Shown one piece after another: positions 37,840 through 49,105 of a DNA stretch of 64,000 bases. The stretch is from Eimeria necatrix. Its lineage: Eukaryota; Apicomplexa; Conoidasida; Eucoccidiorida; Eimeriidae. The translations under genes were made by a program, and so were the position numbers. The notes beneath the pieces were generated by a model. It made no database searches, was not told where the DNA came from, and saw only the letters and a program-made list of their open reading frames with translations. Every line of letters starts with the position of its first letter. The stretch's first letter is position 1. The stretch covers positions 62,001-126,000 of the forward strand of contig NW_013654292.1 of assembly GCF_000499385.1 (NCBI RefSeq), written 5' to 3'.

Positions 37840-38826
37840 GATGATGTGTGGAGTAGCGACAGACCCCAATGCCATTCTAGTCTCCCTTGAGTGGGGAAAC
37901 CAACTCCTCAGCACTGCGGAAGGAACTGAAACGAGTGATGGGCACGCGGAAGGGACTCAGCCCTTTCGGAAATGCGGTGGGAGTCTGGATCGGCGTCGAT
38001 CCTGAGTGAAGAGGCTCCGGGCGCGACGACGGCTAGCAGCAGGAAGTCTGCAGAGGCAACAGAAGACGGCTACAGGCCAGACGCAACAGAGATTGCTCCA
38101 CACTGGTGGCGGGAAACTTGCACGAAAGAGTCTTACGACCAAGGGGGAGCATTGTGCTATGTGGGTGCGACGGCAGTGCTTCGTGTTGAGCTCGCAGGGA
38201 GTCCATGTGAGGCCCTCGTGGACACTAGGGCTTCGAGAAGTTTCGCTAGTCCCAAAACAGTCGAACGACTGTAGCTCAAGGTGCGGAGACTTCCACAAGA
38301 GCATAGGCTAACCGCAGCTACAGGTGAACAATTACGCATTGATCGGGTAGTGACGGGATTGACGCTGTGGTGAGGACATGCACGTTTTTCCGGCGACTTT
38401 TTAGTGGGAACCGTTCCCTATGACTTAGTCTTGGGTTTGGATTGGCTGACGGAACACAAGGTGGCCTGCTATTTTCAGTCTGACAAACTCCGAACCTATG
38501 TAAATTGCCAGTGGTGCGAGTTACCGGTCGTTCGGACTGGTGAAGCAACGCCGCAATGTGACAGTCCCACCGTAGTCCACCCAAGGACCCCGGCAGAGCA
38601 AGCATATGAGGTATTGGCCAAACAAGTGGCGGATATGTCAGCGGAGGAGGCAGCTGTATTCCTACGCCTGCCACCTAAAAGGTGTAAGTCCCATGCAAAG
38701 ACTGAGGCGAAGGCACGGATCACGTCGCTCATTCGTCAGGCGGCGGCTGACATGAAGACTCTCAGGGCACCATTGCACGGTTTGCATAATGGGAAAGGCT
38801 CAGACTTCTTGTTTTTCGGTTGCTGA
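37840..38826 (+). pseudogene. Aspartic protease and linker remnant (copy A)
   Basis: The retropepsin active site DTG appears as DTR within ALVDTRASRSF, so the catalytic signature is broken. The C-terminal protease strand YDLVLGLDWL is recognisable near 38420. Between them the frame is shifted and interrupted. The 38404-38826 frame continues into the linker that normally precedes reverse transcriptase, then stops. Copy B lacks exactly this protease segment. Confidence 0.72.
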
Positions 38827-38850
38827 CAAACCCTGTATGGGAAACTGCTG

Positions 38851-41005
38851 GACTCACCTAGTCGACAATTGCTGAAACTGAGGCTCTTCATTAACAGAGA
38901 TATAATAATGTACAGCCACATAGCATTGATAACAACGCTAGTAGAAGGGCAGCTCAGCTACGCAAGGGGCGTTAAAGAAACTGAGGAGGGTTAAAAAAGG
39001 CCAAAAACTTGGACGATTGCCTCCAGGATGGTTGACCCCGGGATGCGGAGTCTTACCAAAAGAATGGACAAAGCGCAGTTTGCAGACTGTGAGCGAAAGG
39101 GTCGTGTATTGATGAACTCTGTTTACATTCAAGAGACGAGTGTGGAGGAGACCAGTGCAGGAACAAGACCGTGGATGGGGTGAAACCAGCAAGAGCAGAT
39201 GTTTTCATGCGACTCTACCCCAAACGAAATTCAACAGTATCAAATCGCAGTACGTCAGTTGGTTAGGCTGGCGCACAAAAGATCAAGAAGAAAGAGACTC
39301 AGCAGTGCATTTCAAAATTCCAGAATTTTGAAATTCCATTTCAAAATTCTGGTTTGGCAACCGGAGATGCCGGCGCTAAGAGACCGTTGTTATCAGCAGG
39401 GACGCAAGCCTTTAGTTTTATAGGCATCTGATGACTTCAAAAATACATAAGTTCCCGAAGAATCATGCAAAGACCTAGTGGCTTTTGAAGTTAGCCCTTG
39501 GAAAACTTGTTCAAGGTTAGCTAGACAAAGCTTGACGCGTCCGGAGCTTTGCCAATGGCATGTGCAGCATCCACAAGCCATACACAAAAAACGTTTTTTT
39601 GCTTCAGAGAAACTGACGGCTGAACTGCCTCAAGCGACAATGTTGAATCAGACTGAAAATCAAGATTCATCAAAGATCCTAGATATCCCTGTCTCGCGTC
39701 AAGAGCTAAGCGTTTGATGTGCAAGGCGACTTAGTATTTGCTGCCTAAAAGCTGGGTTACTTTAACTAGTTCTCCGTTTGCGGCACCACCTAAGAAGGAA
39801 AAGGAGACTAAAATACGCAATGGTCACACACTAGTTATTAGCAGCATCACTTTATGATTGCGATGGTTTCCACCAACTGTTTGTTGGCTGCATCTGCAGA
39901 AACACTGAATGTTATATGACGGACAATTGTTCAGTGAGAAGGAGCGTTTTTCAAAAACGAATGCATGCGAATTCGTGCTCTTCTTCCGCTGATAGCCTAC
40001 TCAAATGGCAGGCAGTACAATCTTTCAGGAAGGAGTTGCGAATTGGTAAATTCAGACGGCTCTCCAGGGGAAGTAAGGATTCAGACGACCGCGAGGTGAA
40101 AAGGTCTGGCGGACGACAACGGTGAACGCTCCAACATTTTTATGCCACACTTTAATCCTGCAGAAACCACATGAGAAAGCAAACGCAAGTATATAAGTCA
40201 CAAAATTGCTTGTGCAGGCATGTACGAAGTCCGATTATACCCATTGTTCACTGCAAGGGCTAAATTTCACAACATCATTGCCGAGTTGACCTTGCGGGGT
40301 ACAATGCAGTCTTTTATCAAACAGAAAAGCCCCGTATTACTTTCAATCATGGGAAACAGCGGCAAGGCAGCCTTGCAGCTGCTAATCTACACGCCTCTTC
40401 GTGATAACAAGATCATAGGGAGCCTTCACGCATGGCTACGCTTCTCGAGCGCGCGTTGTTTGATCAATGCGCTTAGACGGACGAATCAAAGAATATACTT
40501 ATTGAAATCACTAAGCACTGTTAGAAAGGCGTCAAATACTTGGCTGGTACCTTGATCACTTTCGGCGCCGTTCTGTAGCCGTCCGCTGCAGCATTTGAGA
40601 CTAAACCTCCCACTCACATTGTTTCTTCGCCTGCAGTGTACGCAGACCTTTGAAATAAAGCACTTTTTCCAAGAATAGACGTTTGAAAAACTACTCTCGT
40701 CATGCTTAAAATAACGCATACACAAGAGCACGAAGCTCTAACAGTGAACAAGGTTTGTGTAAAACTGTGCATCTGTACCGACCCCTGACGGCAGTCCGCA
40801 TCATGCGCTCATACAGCCGAGGTGCCGACAGACTTAAAATTGCTAAACTGCCTGTTAAGGCTCAGAGACAGGACAAGCTCTAACGAATCTCTAAAGAGAT
40901 TCGGCGTTGACTGCCCTAGGGTTTGTTCCAGTCAACCGAGTTTGAATGGGCCTTTGCATCTGTTCTTTCGTCTAAGGACTACATTTTCGTCCGACTCTGC
41001 ATTGG
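38851..41005. other. Stretch between LTR copies, no gene seen
   Basis: No supported coding sequence. Contains a short palindrome-rich patch at 39310-39349 and several short open frames without domains. Confidence 0.45.
39310..39349. repeat. 11-bp palindrome with a third copy of the arm
   Basis: TTTCAAAATTC (39310-39320), a 2-bp spacer, its exact reverse complement (39323-39333), 5 bp, then TTTCAAAATTC again (39339-39349). It could form a small hairpin; no function is evident. Confidence 0.8.
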
Positions 41006-41110
41006 CTACTGTCTCATCAACCACGCTTCGCTCATGCTGCCTGCCCAATCCAATACGTGCTCGACGGCCTCTAAGGCAAGCACTACGTTTTGGTTTTCGA
41101 ATTCTCTAGT

Positions 41111-42090
41111 GCCTACTAACAAAACCCGTTGAATATATTTTTTGTAAATAAGCTCCACGGTGTCTGCTGCTGTGAATGACTTCTTTGCAGGAACGAAATG
41201 AGCCATCTTGCTGAGGGAGTCGACCATGACAAGAATCAAGTCGTGCCCTGTCGTTGTAAGGGGGAGATCTGTGATAAAGTCGAGACTCACGTGCGCCCTT
41301 CGACGAGAAGGGATGAGCAATTGTTGAAGAAGGCCTGCAGGCTTCTGGTTAAGATACTTTGACGCTCGAGAGTGAGTGCATGATGCGACATAAGCAGTAG
41401 TGTAGGCGCGCATTCCTGGCCAGTAGTAGTGCTTGCCGAGAGCCGCAAATGTCTTTTTCTGGCCTCGATGGCCGGCTGTGACATGGTCGTGATGTGAATG
41501 CAGAACGTGAGTAAGGAACTCAGGGAATTACTCAGGGAATTGTGGGACGCAGACGCCCCACAGTCCATGAACGCGGATGTGCAGGTAAGGCTCCACGTAG
41601 CGCTAGGTAAATTGGCGATTACAAAACTCGATTCGCAGAGCTTCTCCTGGTTAGTTTGCTGCGGATTTGTAGGGAACGCGAAAAACAGGACACTTCGAGT
41701 AAGCTTGCGGCCATTGGCGCACATCAGGAGGGTCAGCTGGTGTCTTCGTTGTGAGCGTAGGACGTTCCGCCTCTGGGTTGGGTTCCGGCGGCGAAGGTGA
41801 AGGTGAGGACGGCATGCTGCGTCGTCTAGGTCGTCGCGAGCGAATTCCGGCGAGCTCCCTGTGGTTGGCAGGCCGACCACGAGAGCGGGGAGCCGCGCTC
41901 GCTTGTCCTATTGCGAGCATCAGTGGTACCGATGTTGTGTCGTGCGAGCAGGTGTTAGGAAGGCCGGGACGGCGAGACAAAGCATCCGCAACTTGATTGC
42001 GCGCTCCTTGAACATACGTGATGTGCAAATACGGGAACTCCGCGAGAAAGTCTAGTCACCGGGCGGCGCGTCCGCGCAGAGGCTTCGATG
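41111..42090 (-). pseudogene. RNase H end and integrase remnant (copy B)
   Basis: The C-terminal RNase H signature is clear: a block ending LDFLAEFPYLH, then ITYVQGARNQVADALSRRPG. In that block a Trp codon before LDF has become TGA. Integrase follows in pieces: a zinc-finger part (GHRGQKKTFAALGKHYYWPG) with its last Cys lost, and the catalytic-core start (SLDFITDLPLT, VMVDSLSKMAHFVPAKKSF) with two of the three DDE acids. The frame dies before the third. A stop and frame shifts separate the blocks. Confidence 0.82.
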
Positions 42091-42104
42091 CTTGGAGTCT
42101 CTAG

Positions 42105-42470
42105 AGAGGATAGCTAGCCAGCGACCTACGAGAGGTCACAAGACTGGAGGGAGACAGGGCCCTCTTACCAGACAAAAAGTAAGAGAAATCGATTATTATT
42201 TTATATGCACACGTGAATTCGTGGAATTGCGTGGAGACTGGGGCTGGAGACAGTACCGGCGCCAGGGCGAGGCTCCCTCCCTTAGGGACTAGGAGGCGAG
42301 CTCCCAGGAGGGAGCGAAACAGACAGACAGATTTGAGAAACTCATGAATTTGTAATCATAATTGCAATAGCTATAGTTTCTAGGAAATGGACTTGCGTAG
42401 GTTGCAGTCTATAGGCCCTGCCCAAGGGACAGAAAGCACGTAGTCGCAGCTGCGGGCGCAGTGCACTACA
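42105..42470 (+). repeat. LTR fragment in opposite orientation inside copy B
   Basis: Matches the copy A LTR in plus orientation (tagctag, cgacctacgagaggtc, ggagactggggctg, aggaggcgag) and ends GTGCACTACA at 42470. The first 35 bp or so of the LTR are missing. It sits between the reverse transcriptase and RNase H pieces of the minus-strand copy, so it marks a nested insertion or an inversion junction. Confidence 0.75.
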
Positions 42471-42585
42471 GGTTTATCCCCGCAGCAGGAATGGATTAAC
42501 CCAAATATGTAATTGTTTGCCTTGCAAACTTGCATTTGCGGAATTTTGGGTAGAACTGGTGTCTAAGAAAAATGCTGAGGAATTG

Positions 42586-43212
42586 TCACAGGAGAGAAAC
42601 GTGCCCAGAGATATCGGAACTATAGATAAGTACATCATCTATGTACGCAATAACGCCCTCTCCTAATAAACGTTGTAGATAGGCATTAATGTTGGCCTGG
42701 AACATAGCTGGAGGACCCTTAAGGTCAAAGGCCATTACTCGGTACTCGAAAAACCCGAGAACGGAACGGAAAGCCGTCTTCCAACGGTCTTCTTTAGCCA
42801 TACGTATTTGATGGAATCCTGCCTCAAGGTCCAAAGTGGAAAAATACTTTGCGCCTCCCAGCATCTCAAGAATGGTTTGAATGGGCGGTAGTGGGAAATC
42901 AGGGGTTATTGTAAGGGCATCTGCGTCTGGCCTGTAGCTGTCTTCTGTTGCCTCTGCAGACTTCCTGCTGCTAGCCGTCGTCGTTCCCAGAGCCTCTTCA
43001 CTCAGGAACGACGCCGACCCAGACTCCCACCGCGTTTCCAAAAGCGGCTGAGTCCCTTCCGCGTGTCCATTGCTCGTATTAGTTCCTTCCGCAGTGCTGA
43101 GGGGTTGGTTTCTCCAATCAAGGGAGGCTGGAATGGCATTGGGGCTTGTCGCTACCGCACACATTATCCCTGTGCCATGGATTCGCGGCCTAGAATGCTC
43201 GTCTCCAACCAC
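42586..43212 (-). pseudogene. Linker fused to reverse transcriptase fragment (copy B)
   Basis: The frame starts in the post-gag linker shared with copy A (37796 onward) and jumps at about 42925 straight into the reverse transcriptase palm: FPLPPIQTILEMLGGAKYFS, LDLEAGFHQIRMA, and the catalytic box YIDDVLIYS. The usual VMPFGLxNAPxxF box reads VMAFDLKGPPAMF, which breaks conserved residues. The jump removes the whole protease, so the deletion is direct and in frame. Confidence 0.85.
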
Positions 43213-43214
43213 GC

Positions 43215-44312
43215 CTAGGCCCCCTTGTTTAATCGTTTCGTCTTCTCAGTGCTAGGACGTGTGGGCTGCCTACTGCTCTTGTCCTCTGGCTTGGTCCGGC
43301 CTCGTTCGTACGTAGGACAGTCCCGAGCATAGTGTCCCGCACCGCCACACTTCTTGCATATTTCCCCCGGACATTTGGTGCATTCTCCCTTGCTGGGACA
43401 GACACGTGCCGCATGTCCGCGACCCTGCACTCATAGCAGTTCGCGTGGGTTCCTCCATGTCGATTTTCGATTTCCTGGCGCCGATGGGGTCCATTAGCTT
43501 GGTTAGCAGCCCAGATGGCTCGAGTGGTCCTTTCTCGGAGCTCCAGCATGCTCTGCTTGGGCCCATAGAGGCGTGCTGCAGCTGTCGCCCCTTGTTCCCA
43601 CGACTGATACTTCACCTGCTCGTTACGGTGATTAAAGATGGAGGTCCGTCGGTAGCCCGGTGCAGTAGTAGTCGGCGAGTTCGTCGGGGGCAAGACCCAA
43701 ACCACGCTCCGCTACAGCCGCAAACCGGTCCGTGTATTCCTTCGGGTTACCATTCCACCGTACTTTAGTCAACTCCGTTAACAATTGACTCTGCGACATT
43801 GTTTTGTCGAACCGCTCCAAAAGCCTGCGCTGTACCGTCGCCCAGTCGCTTAGGTCGATAGTTCTCCGTAGATACATCCAATACGTTAGAGCCGGGCCCA
43901 CAAGGTGGTCTATAAGTGCATTTCCCCACTCGCGCGGTTCCAATCCCATCTGGGTGTACTGGCGCTCGATGTGCAGCAGAAAGGCCTACATAGTGCTGCC
44001 GTCTTCTGGCTGTATGGGAAGCGTTGCGCGGGATTCTACGGTCCCCATTATAACAGTTCTTATCGCACTCATAGCGGACTGGAATTGGTCCAACGTGACG
44101 AAGGGACTGTCCCCTGGCATAGTATTGGTCATAGGTATCACCTGTGGGGGCGCCTCCTTATGCCCATGCGGCCGCTCTGCCACGGTGGGCTTCGGAGTCG
44201 CGTGGCGATGTTGGGCTGGCGTCCCGCTCGGCATTTTGTTGACTGACATTGTAGAAGTCTCCTGCGGTGTGGGGCCGATAACGCGTCCGTTGCGGAGATG
44301 CATCCCTTACCG
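43215..44312 (-). pseudogene. gag remnant with intact second zinc knuckle (copy B)
   Basis: Same Gag as copy A: N-terminus MHLRNGRVIGPTPQE (to about 43986), a middle part from 43949 (RRTIDLSDWATVQRRL), and a C-terminal part with CKKCGGAGHYARDCPTY, a proper CCHC knuckle. A stop near 43986 and a frame shift near 43640 break the frame. It is better preserved at the knuckles than copy A. Confidence 0.8.
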
Positions 44313-44407
44313 AGCAAAGATTTCTAGGCATGAGTTGTTAAAATATAGTATTTCTACTCCTAACTCCGGAAAGAACAAAGAATTCATTTCCCGGAACAGC
44401 CCTCAAA

Positions 44408-44825
44408 TGTAGTGCACAGCGCCTACTGCTGCGACTACGCTGCTACCTGCCCCTCGAGCAGGGCCTACAAACGGCACCTAACGTAGGCCCATTTCCTTGA
44501 AACGGTAGCTTATATTCAACGAAATACAGTAATTCTCAAGTTTTTTCAAAATCTGTTGTTGTTCGATTCGCCCCACTCGGGGAGCTCGCCTCGTAGGCCC
44601 TGTGGGGAGGAGGCCTCCACTGGTGCTGGCGCTATCGCCAGCCCCAGTCTCCACGCATTTTCAGGCACCGCTAACATACGCATATTAATTCACAGACAAA
44701 TTGCCTTACTTTGATCCCAGTAGGAGGGTCCTGTCCTCCTCCAGGGTTCGGACCCCTTGTAGGTCGCTAGCTAGCTATCGTCTATAGGTCACCAGCAAGC
44801 CCCATTGTAGTGCCTGTGCACTACA
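44408..44825 (-). repeat. 5' LTR of copy B
   Basis: 418 bp. Read on the minus strand it starts TGTAGTGCACAGGCACTACA and ends GTGCACTACA, matching the copy A LTR along its length. Its inner end borders the conserved candidate primer site. Confidence 0.82.
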
Positions 44826-45045
44826 CGTACCCGTGCCGGCGTTGTCGGCAGCCCCGAGCTTAGGGCATTCGCAGACATTTCTAGTTTGTACATGTTAATT
44901 TGCTAATAAATTGCTTTTCTACTTCACTAGTAAGAGGTTACAGGGCTTAATCCGCGTCTCAACCTCTTAACCGCTTATAGGTCATCAGTTAGCTATCCTT
45001 TATAGGCCATTAGCAAGCCCTATTGTAGTGCCTGTGCACTGCACG
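44826..45045 (-). repeat. Truncated, diverged LTR next to copy B
   Basis: A second, partial LTR outer half lies directly beside the copy B LTR in the same orientation. It shares gttagctatcctttatagg, attagcaagccctattgtag and tgcctgtgcactgcac, with more changes. It is older or from a sister subfamily. Confidence 0.65.
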
Positions 45046-46283
45046 AGCTGAGCTTAGCTCGCTACAGCTCAGTCTGCAAGGCCCAAGTCGGCTGTAATGT
45101 TGAGTGGAGGCTTTACTATCCATCTTCAAATAACACAATAAAGTAGGAATAAGGCACTGCCTATGAAAGCGGCTTCTCAGGCACCCGGCAAGCAACCTGT
45201 TAAGCAGCAACTGAGACAGCGTGGGCCGCAAACTGTAGGGTAAGCCGTCAAATTTCGTGTAGTGAACGCCTGTAGCAGTCGCGGCTTCCTCATGAGCTGC
45301 ATGATATTCTGCAAAGGTAGCTAGCCTTTGGCAGACCGGCTTCCCGTGAAGCGACGCCGACTGCAACAATTCGGAAGCCGCCTTCGATTCCATGAAATAT
45401 GGTATAAAAGTAGAAACATAATACTGTCGCTGGTGTTATCAACCTCCATATTCTGCTTCTCGTGCGATTGCTTTAACAACGTCTTTCTGTAAAATTACAG
45501 TTACAAATTGCAGATGAGTAGTTCAAGGTAAGGCTAGCACAGTTTGATCATCTTTGAAGTTAGTGTTCTCTTGGTAGCCTAACGAGACATCTTGAGAATT
45601 TTTGCTGTTCAGCACTAGCCGGAATGTACCACGATTGTGAAGCTTAAATGAAAATGCTAAGATGAATGCTAAAGCCAAAGAATCTAGGATCAGTGCTGTT
45701 GCAATATGTTTCCGCAAAACCAGCTGACCATAAGTAGCGATAATGGCAGATCATTACTTCTTCCGAGTGCCCGTAAAAGAACTCTTGCGCGCTCTGATTC
45801 TAAAGTTTATGAAAATTTTCGCCCTCCTTTTAGTTGGCTTGATACTTCTTAAAGTTAAAATTTTCCGATTCCCTGTGTGCGAATGAGACTCGGGAAATTT
45901 GTGTGACAAAGAGTGGTGTCTTTTAGGGCACAAACCATTTGTACTAACGAGTCCACTGTATCTCGCTAGAAGAAACATGCACTGCAGCAGACAAGAAAGT
46001 AAATGCTCTACACGAAGGCAAGTGCTCATTGTGGCGTGGGGCTGCATCTACTGGGGCTGGTTAATCTGAACCTACAAAGCCCCTTATGAGCACTTCGCGA
46101 AATGACGGACCTTCCTTCCATGCGCAATTCCCAGAACTGTTTAGGCAGATCTGCTGAAGGCCAGTATTATCGAAACTTGACATCAGAATATTTGTGCAAC
46201 CTTTCCACAGTGCGTACTAGAGATCCCCCCAGTTTCACCTTTCCAACGTTGCCACAAAAGCGTCGACTTCATTGTAGTGTAAA
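45046..46283. other. Stretch without a supported gene
   Basis: A minus frame at 45010-45393 has no domain. The last part is the upstream region of the plus-strand gene that starts at 46284. Confidence 0.45.
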
Positions 46284-49105
46284 ATGAGTAGAGCTCAAGG
46301 AGACCCTCCAACGAAGGTCATCCCATGTATTCGTAGCGACACTTTCAATTCGGACGGGCCTCATTTAGCGCAATCCGCCGCAGAAACATGTCAATTCTTT
46401 AATGTAGCGACAACTTCTGCTGAGGCTGAATCTCCTAGCTGTGCTTATGAGGAAGCAGTCAACGAAACATGGCTACCGCATTGTTCACATTTCTTTCAAG
46501 GTAACCCTTACTGGTTTCCGCCAGCATGTGACTGTGGAGACTGTGCGCAAGCTTCATCTGAGATGAAATGTGTTGCTCAGTCACTTGGCACTCAGGTGCA
46601 GGCACTAGTGTGTGGCAACGCAACTGCCGCTCCTACATCTGAGCTTGCATCCCATCGCCTCATCGCTACTGTGAGCGGGCATGCCATGATTACAAGTGCC
46701 ATTGCTCGACAGTATGCATGTGCCACAAGGGCTACATTGAAGGAAGCTTACCAAGCTCTAGCCATCTGCAGTGCCCAGTGCAGTCGCCTTCTTCGAGCTC
46801 GCGAGGTGTATAGATCTTCTTTGCAACTCCTCAGTGTGACACATGCATGCTGTTCGCATGCATGCCCTGCACCCAAAGAAGTGCCACTTCTTCAGAATCA
46901 CTTCGCCTGCTTCAAAAAAAACATAATTAGAGACCTTGTGGAGTTGGAGAAGTTAAGGAGCAGAGCCCAGTTCTTTCAAGACTTGCGTAACCTCCGTGAG
47001 TGGATGGAGCTTAATAAGCAGCACGCGGTCTATGCGCAAGAGTTCGGTGGAGAGATGGCTATCATTCAAGAGGAATTAAGAAACTTTCTAGCAGCAGAAA
47101 AGGCGGCTCTGCAGTTGTTTCATGTCAGCGCATCGGCTATGTCCCTCTCATTCTTCAGTATTGTCGCGTGGGAGTGTTTTGGGACTCGAAAAAATTGGCG
47201 AATTGCCTCTTCAATGTTTTGCTTGAGGCTTGTGGCAATATACGTTTTTCCCTTACTTGAATCACCGGACGTACATCCTTTGATGCATGCAGGCTGTACG
47301 GCTGCTGAACATCCAAGACATCCTGGAAGTTTCGCAGCACAGTTTGCCGGCAGCGGCGCATTCAGCTACAAGCATATTGAAACGAGTTGAACGAGCAATA
47401 GATACACTCGCGGAGTCGTTGAAGACAGAAAAATTTTGCCCTGAGGAAAGCAGCCAGTCGCAGCATCTAGAGCAATGCCTTGGAGCAGAGACAACGGCAA
47501 GAGCAGTTTCCAGTGGCTCTTCGTCCCCCTCAAAGGCACCTGAAAATCGCGTCTGCCTGGTGCGGCTAAAATACAATGCTTCAACGAAAATAGTAAGACA
47601 TGAATATCGCGTGTACAAGCAAAACGCTTCCGGCAAATGTCCTTGCGAGCCGTTTCTCTCTGTGCGCAGGTATCTTTGTTACGTGTTCTTAAACTAGAAA
47701 TGATGCTCTCTACCAAGCTACAAACGGAATTGCAGCGCCTTTTACACCTCATACGCCTTGGAATTAATTTTGCTTGTGCATACCATCAACTTGATAAGTT
47801 TGCTTTAACGGTGCTTGGCCCAGCATCACAGGATAGCTTCGTGAAAGGCTCACAAAATGAGAATCAGGTTTCATGGCAGAAGCACTTTGTTGAGAAGCCC
47901 GCTAGTAATTGCCCCAGATTGATTAGTACTGCCGTGACTTCAGGAGCATTCAGGCTGGACCATTTTCTAAAACTGTCTACAGTTCGTCATCGAATGGTTG
48001 AACGCCGTCTCATTAAAGAGGGCGTTGCAGTTTTTAGGGGAGCGCTCCTTCGAGCTCAGTATAGTCCAGCGCACAGGCTGTTGTACTGGAAGCACTCTGC
48101 TTTTCCGCCCTCACAAAGCTCAGTACATGCCTATACAACCTGTGAAGCGTGGTCTTGCGTTGGGAAAAGCTCCACAAGAAAAGTAAACCAGATGCAGACA
48201 GTAATTCACCAGAGCTCCTGTATTCCGGAGTCTCCAACACCGTATGGGAAGAAACAGACACAAAATTTAGAGCCGCTTGACCCACAAGTGAGTTATCGTT
48301 TTAACGCAATCTAGGAAAGTCAAACGGCCCTTCCCTGAGAGGTGCAGGCCACATGTCGCCGGTGTTGCTCAAGTTTGGCATTTAGCATTTTAGCCAGACA
48401 ATTCGTTTGCATGGCCAGTTGGACTGTGGTGAATCGCACCCCTCCAAATGAGATCAAATTCGCTCTGAGTCTACATTTACAATTTTCCATCAGGACCTAT
48501 CAGATGTGGCAGACTTGGGGGACAACACTGGTGCAACTCTCAAAATTAGCACAGGCCCAGAACCTTGCCCAGTTGTAGTGTTCAAGGATGAAAAAACAGC
48601 CGTTTTTCAAGACGAAGAAATGCATCGCCGGGAATTAGATTCGACAGAAAAGATAGGGGCGGCGAGTCGTCTGAAAGATGACGTAGCTCTGCCTCAGTGC
48701 CTTGACGGAAAAAATGCCGCTGGAGAAGCGGTAAATGATGCTCCTTTTCCGGTTTTCCATTTACAGCAACACGAAGCAAATGAAGTGGAGATGCTAAGAG
48801 GCAAAGTGAAAGGCGAAATTTGCATCCACGAAGTTGACAACCTTCCCAAGTGCACGATGCTGCCAGATCCTGTTGACGCCAGCAGGGAAGCAGTTAGTAA
48901 CTTGCAGATACCCTGCAATGCTACTCGTTCCGCTAAAACAATGTCACGGCAGGTTGCGTGGCATAAAGTTTCGACTCTTTTGCGCCTTCTAAGGTCGACG
49001 AAGACAGCACTGCACGCTGCATCCGCTAAACTAACTGCCAAGTACAACGGTACATCAAAACACTCACCTGGCAGAGTGGAGCCATGCCACAATAATGCGA
49101 AGTGA
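46284..49105 (+). CDS. Unknown 789-residue protein, four exons
   Basis: No family recognised. Exons 46284-47123, 47293-47592, 47670-48287 and 48494-49105 are all multiples of three with phase-0 introns, closing at TGA. The start is the first ATG of the long frame. Exon 1 is Cys-rich (CDCGDCAQASSEMKC) and then helical, with heptad-like stretches such as DLVELEKLRSRAQFF and EWMELNKQHAVYAQEF. Exon 2 keeps a Leu-rich helix (AVRLLNIQDILEVSQ), exon 3 is basic and helical, and exon 4 is an acidic, low-complexity tail with a basic end (LLRLLRSTKTALHAASAKL). No signal peptide or membrane segment is convincing. The build suggests a coiled-coil scaffold, which is inference only. Confidence 0.68.

Larger units (their letters stand above)
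36187..38850 (+). mobile_element. Ty3/gypsy LTR retrotransposon copy A, truncated and decayed
   Basis: Order is 5' LTR (36187-36608), gag (36712-37793), then the protease region and the linker toward reverse transcriptase (about 37840-38826). No reverse transcriptase, integrase or 3' LTR follows, so the copy is cut near 38.85 kb. The gag frame is interrupted by a stop near 36957 and by a frame change before 37104. Copy B (minus strand, 41-44.8 kb) is the same family. Confidence 0.85.
41006..44825 (-). mobile_element. Ty3/gypsy LTR retrotransposon copy B, internally deleted and interrupted
   Basis: Reading on the minus strand: LTR (44825-44408), gag (about 44312-43215), a linker joined directly to reverse transcriptase (43212-42586), then a plus-oriented LTR piece (about 42105-42470), then the end of RNase H and integrase (about 42090-41110). 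The protease region is missing by internal deletion, and no 3' LTR is seen. Pieces keep the normal Ty3/gypsy order (RT, RNase H, integrase). Confidence 0.85.
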
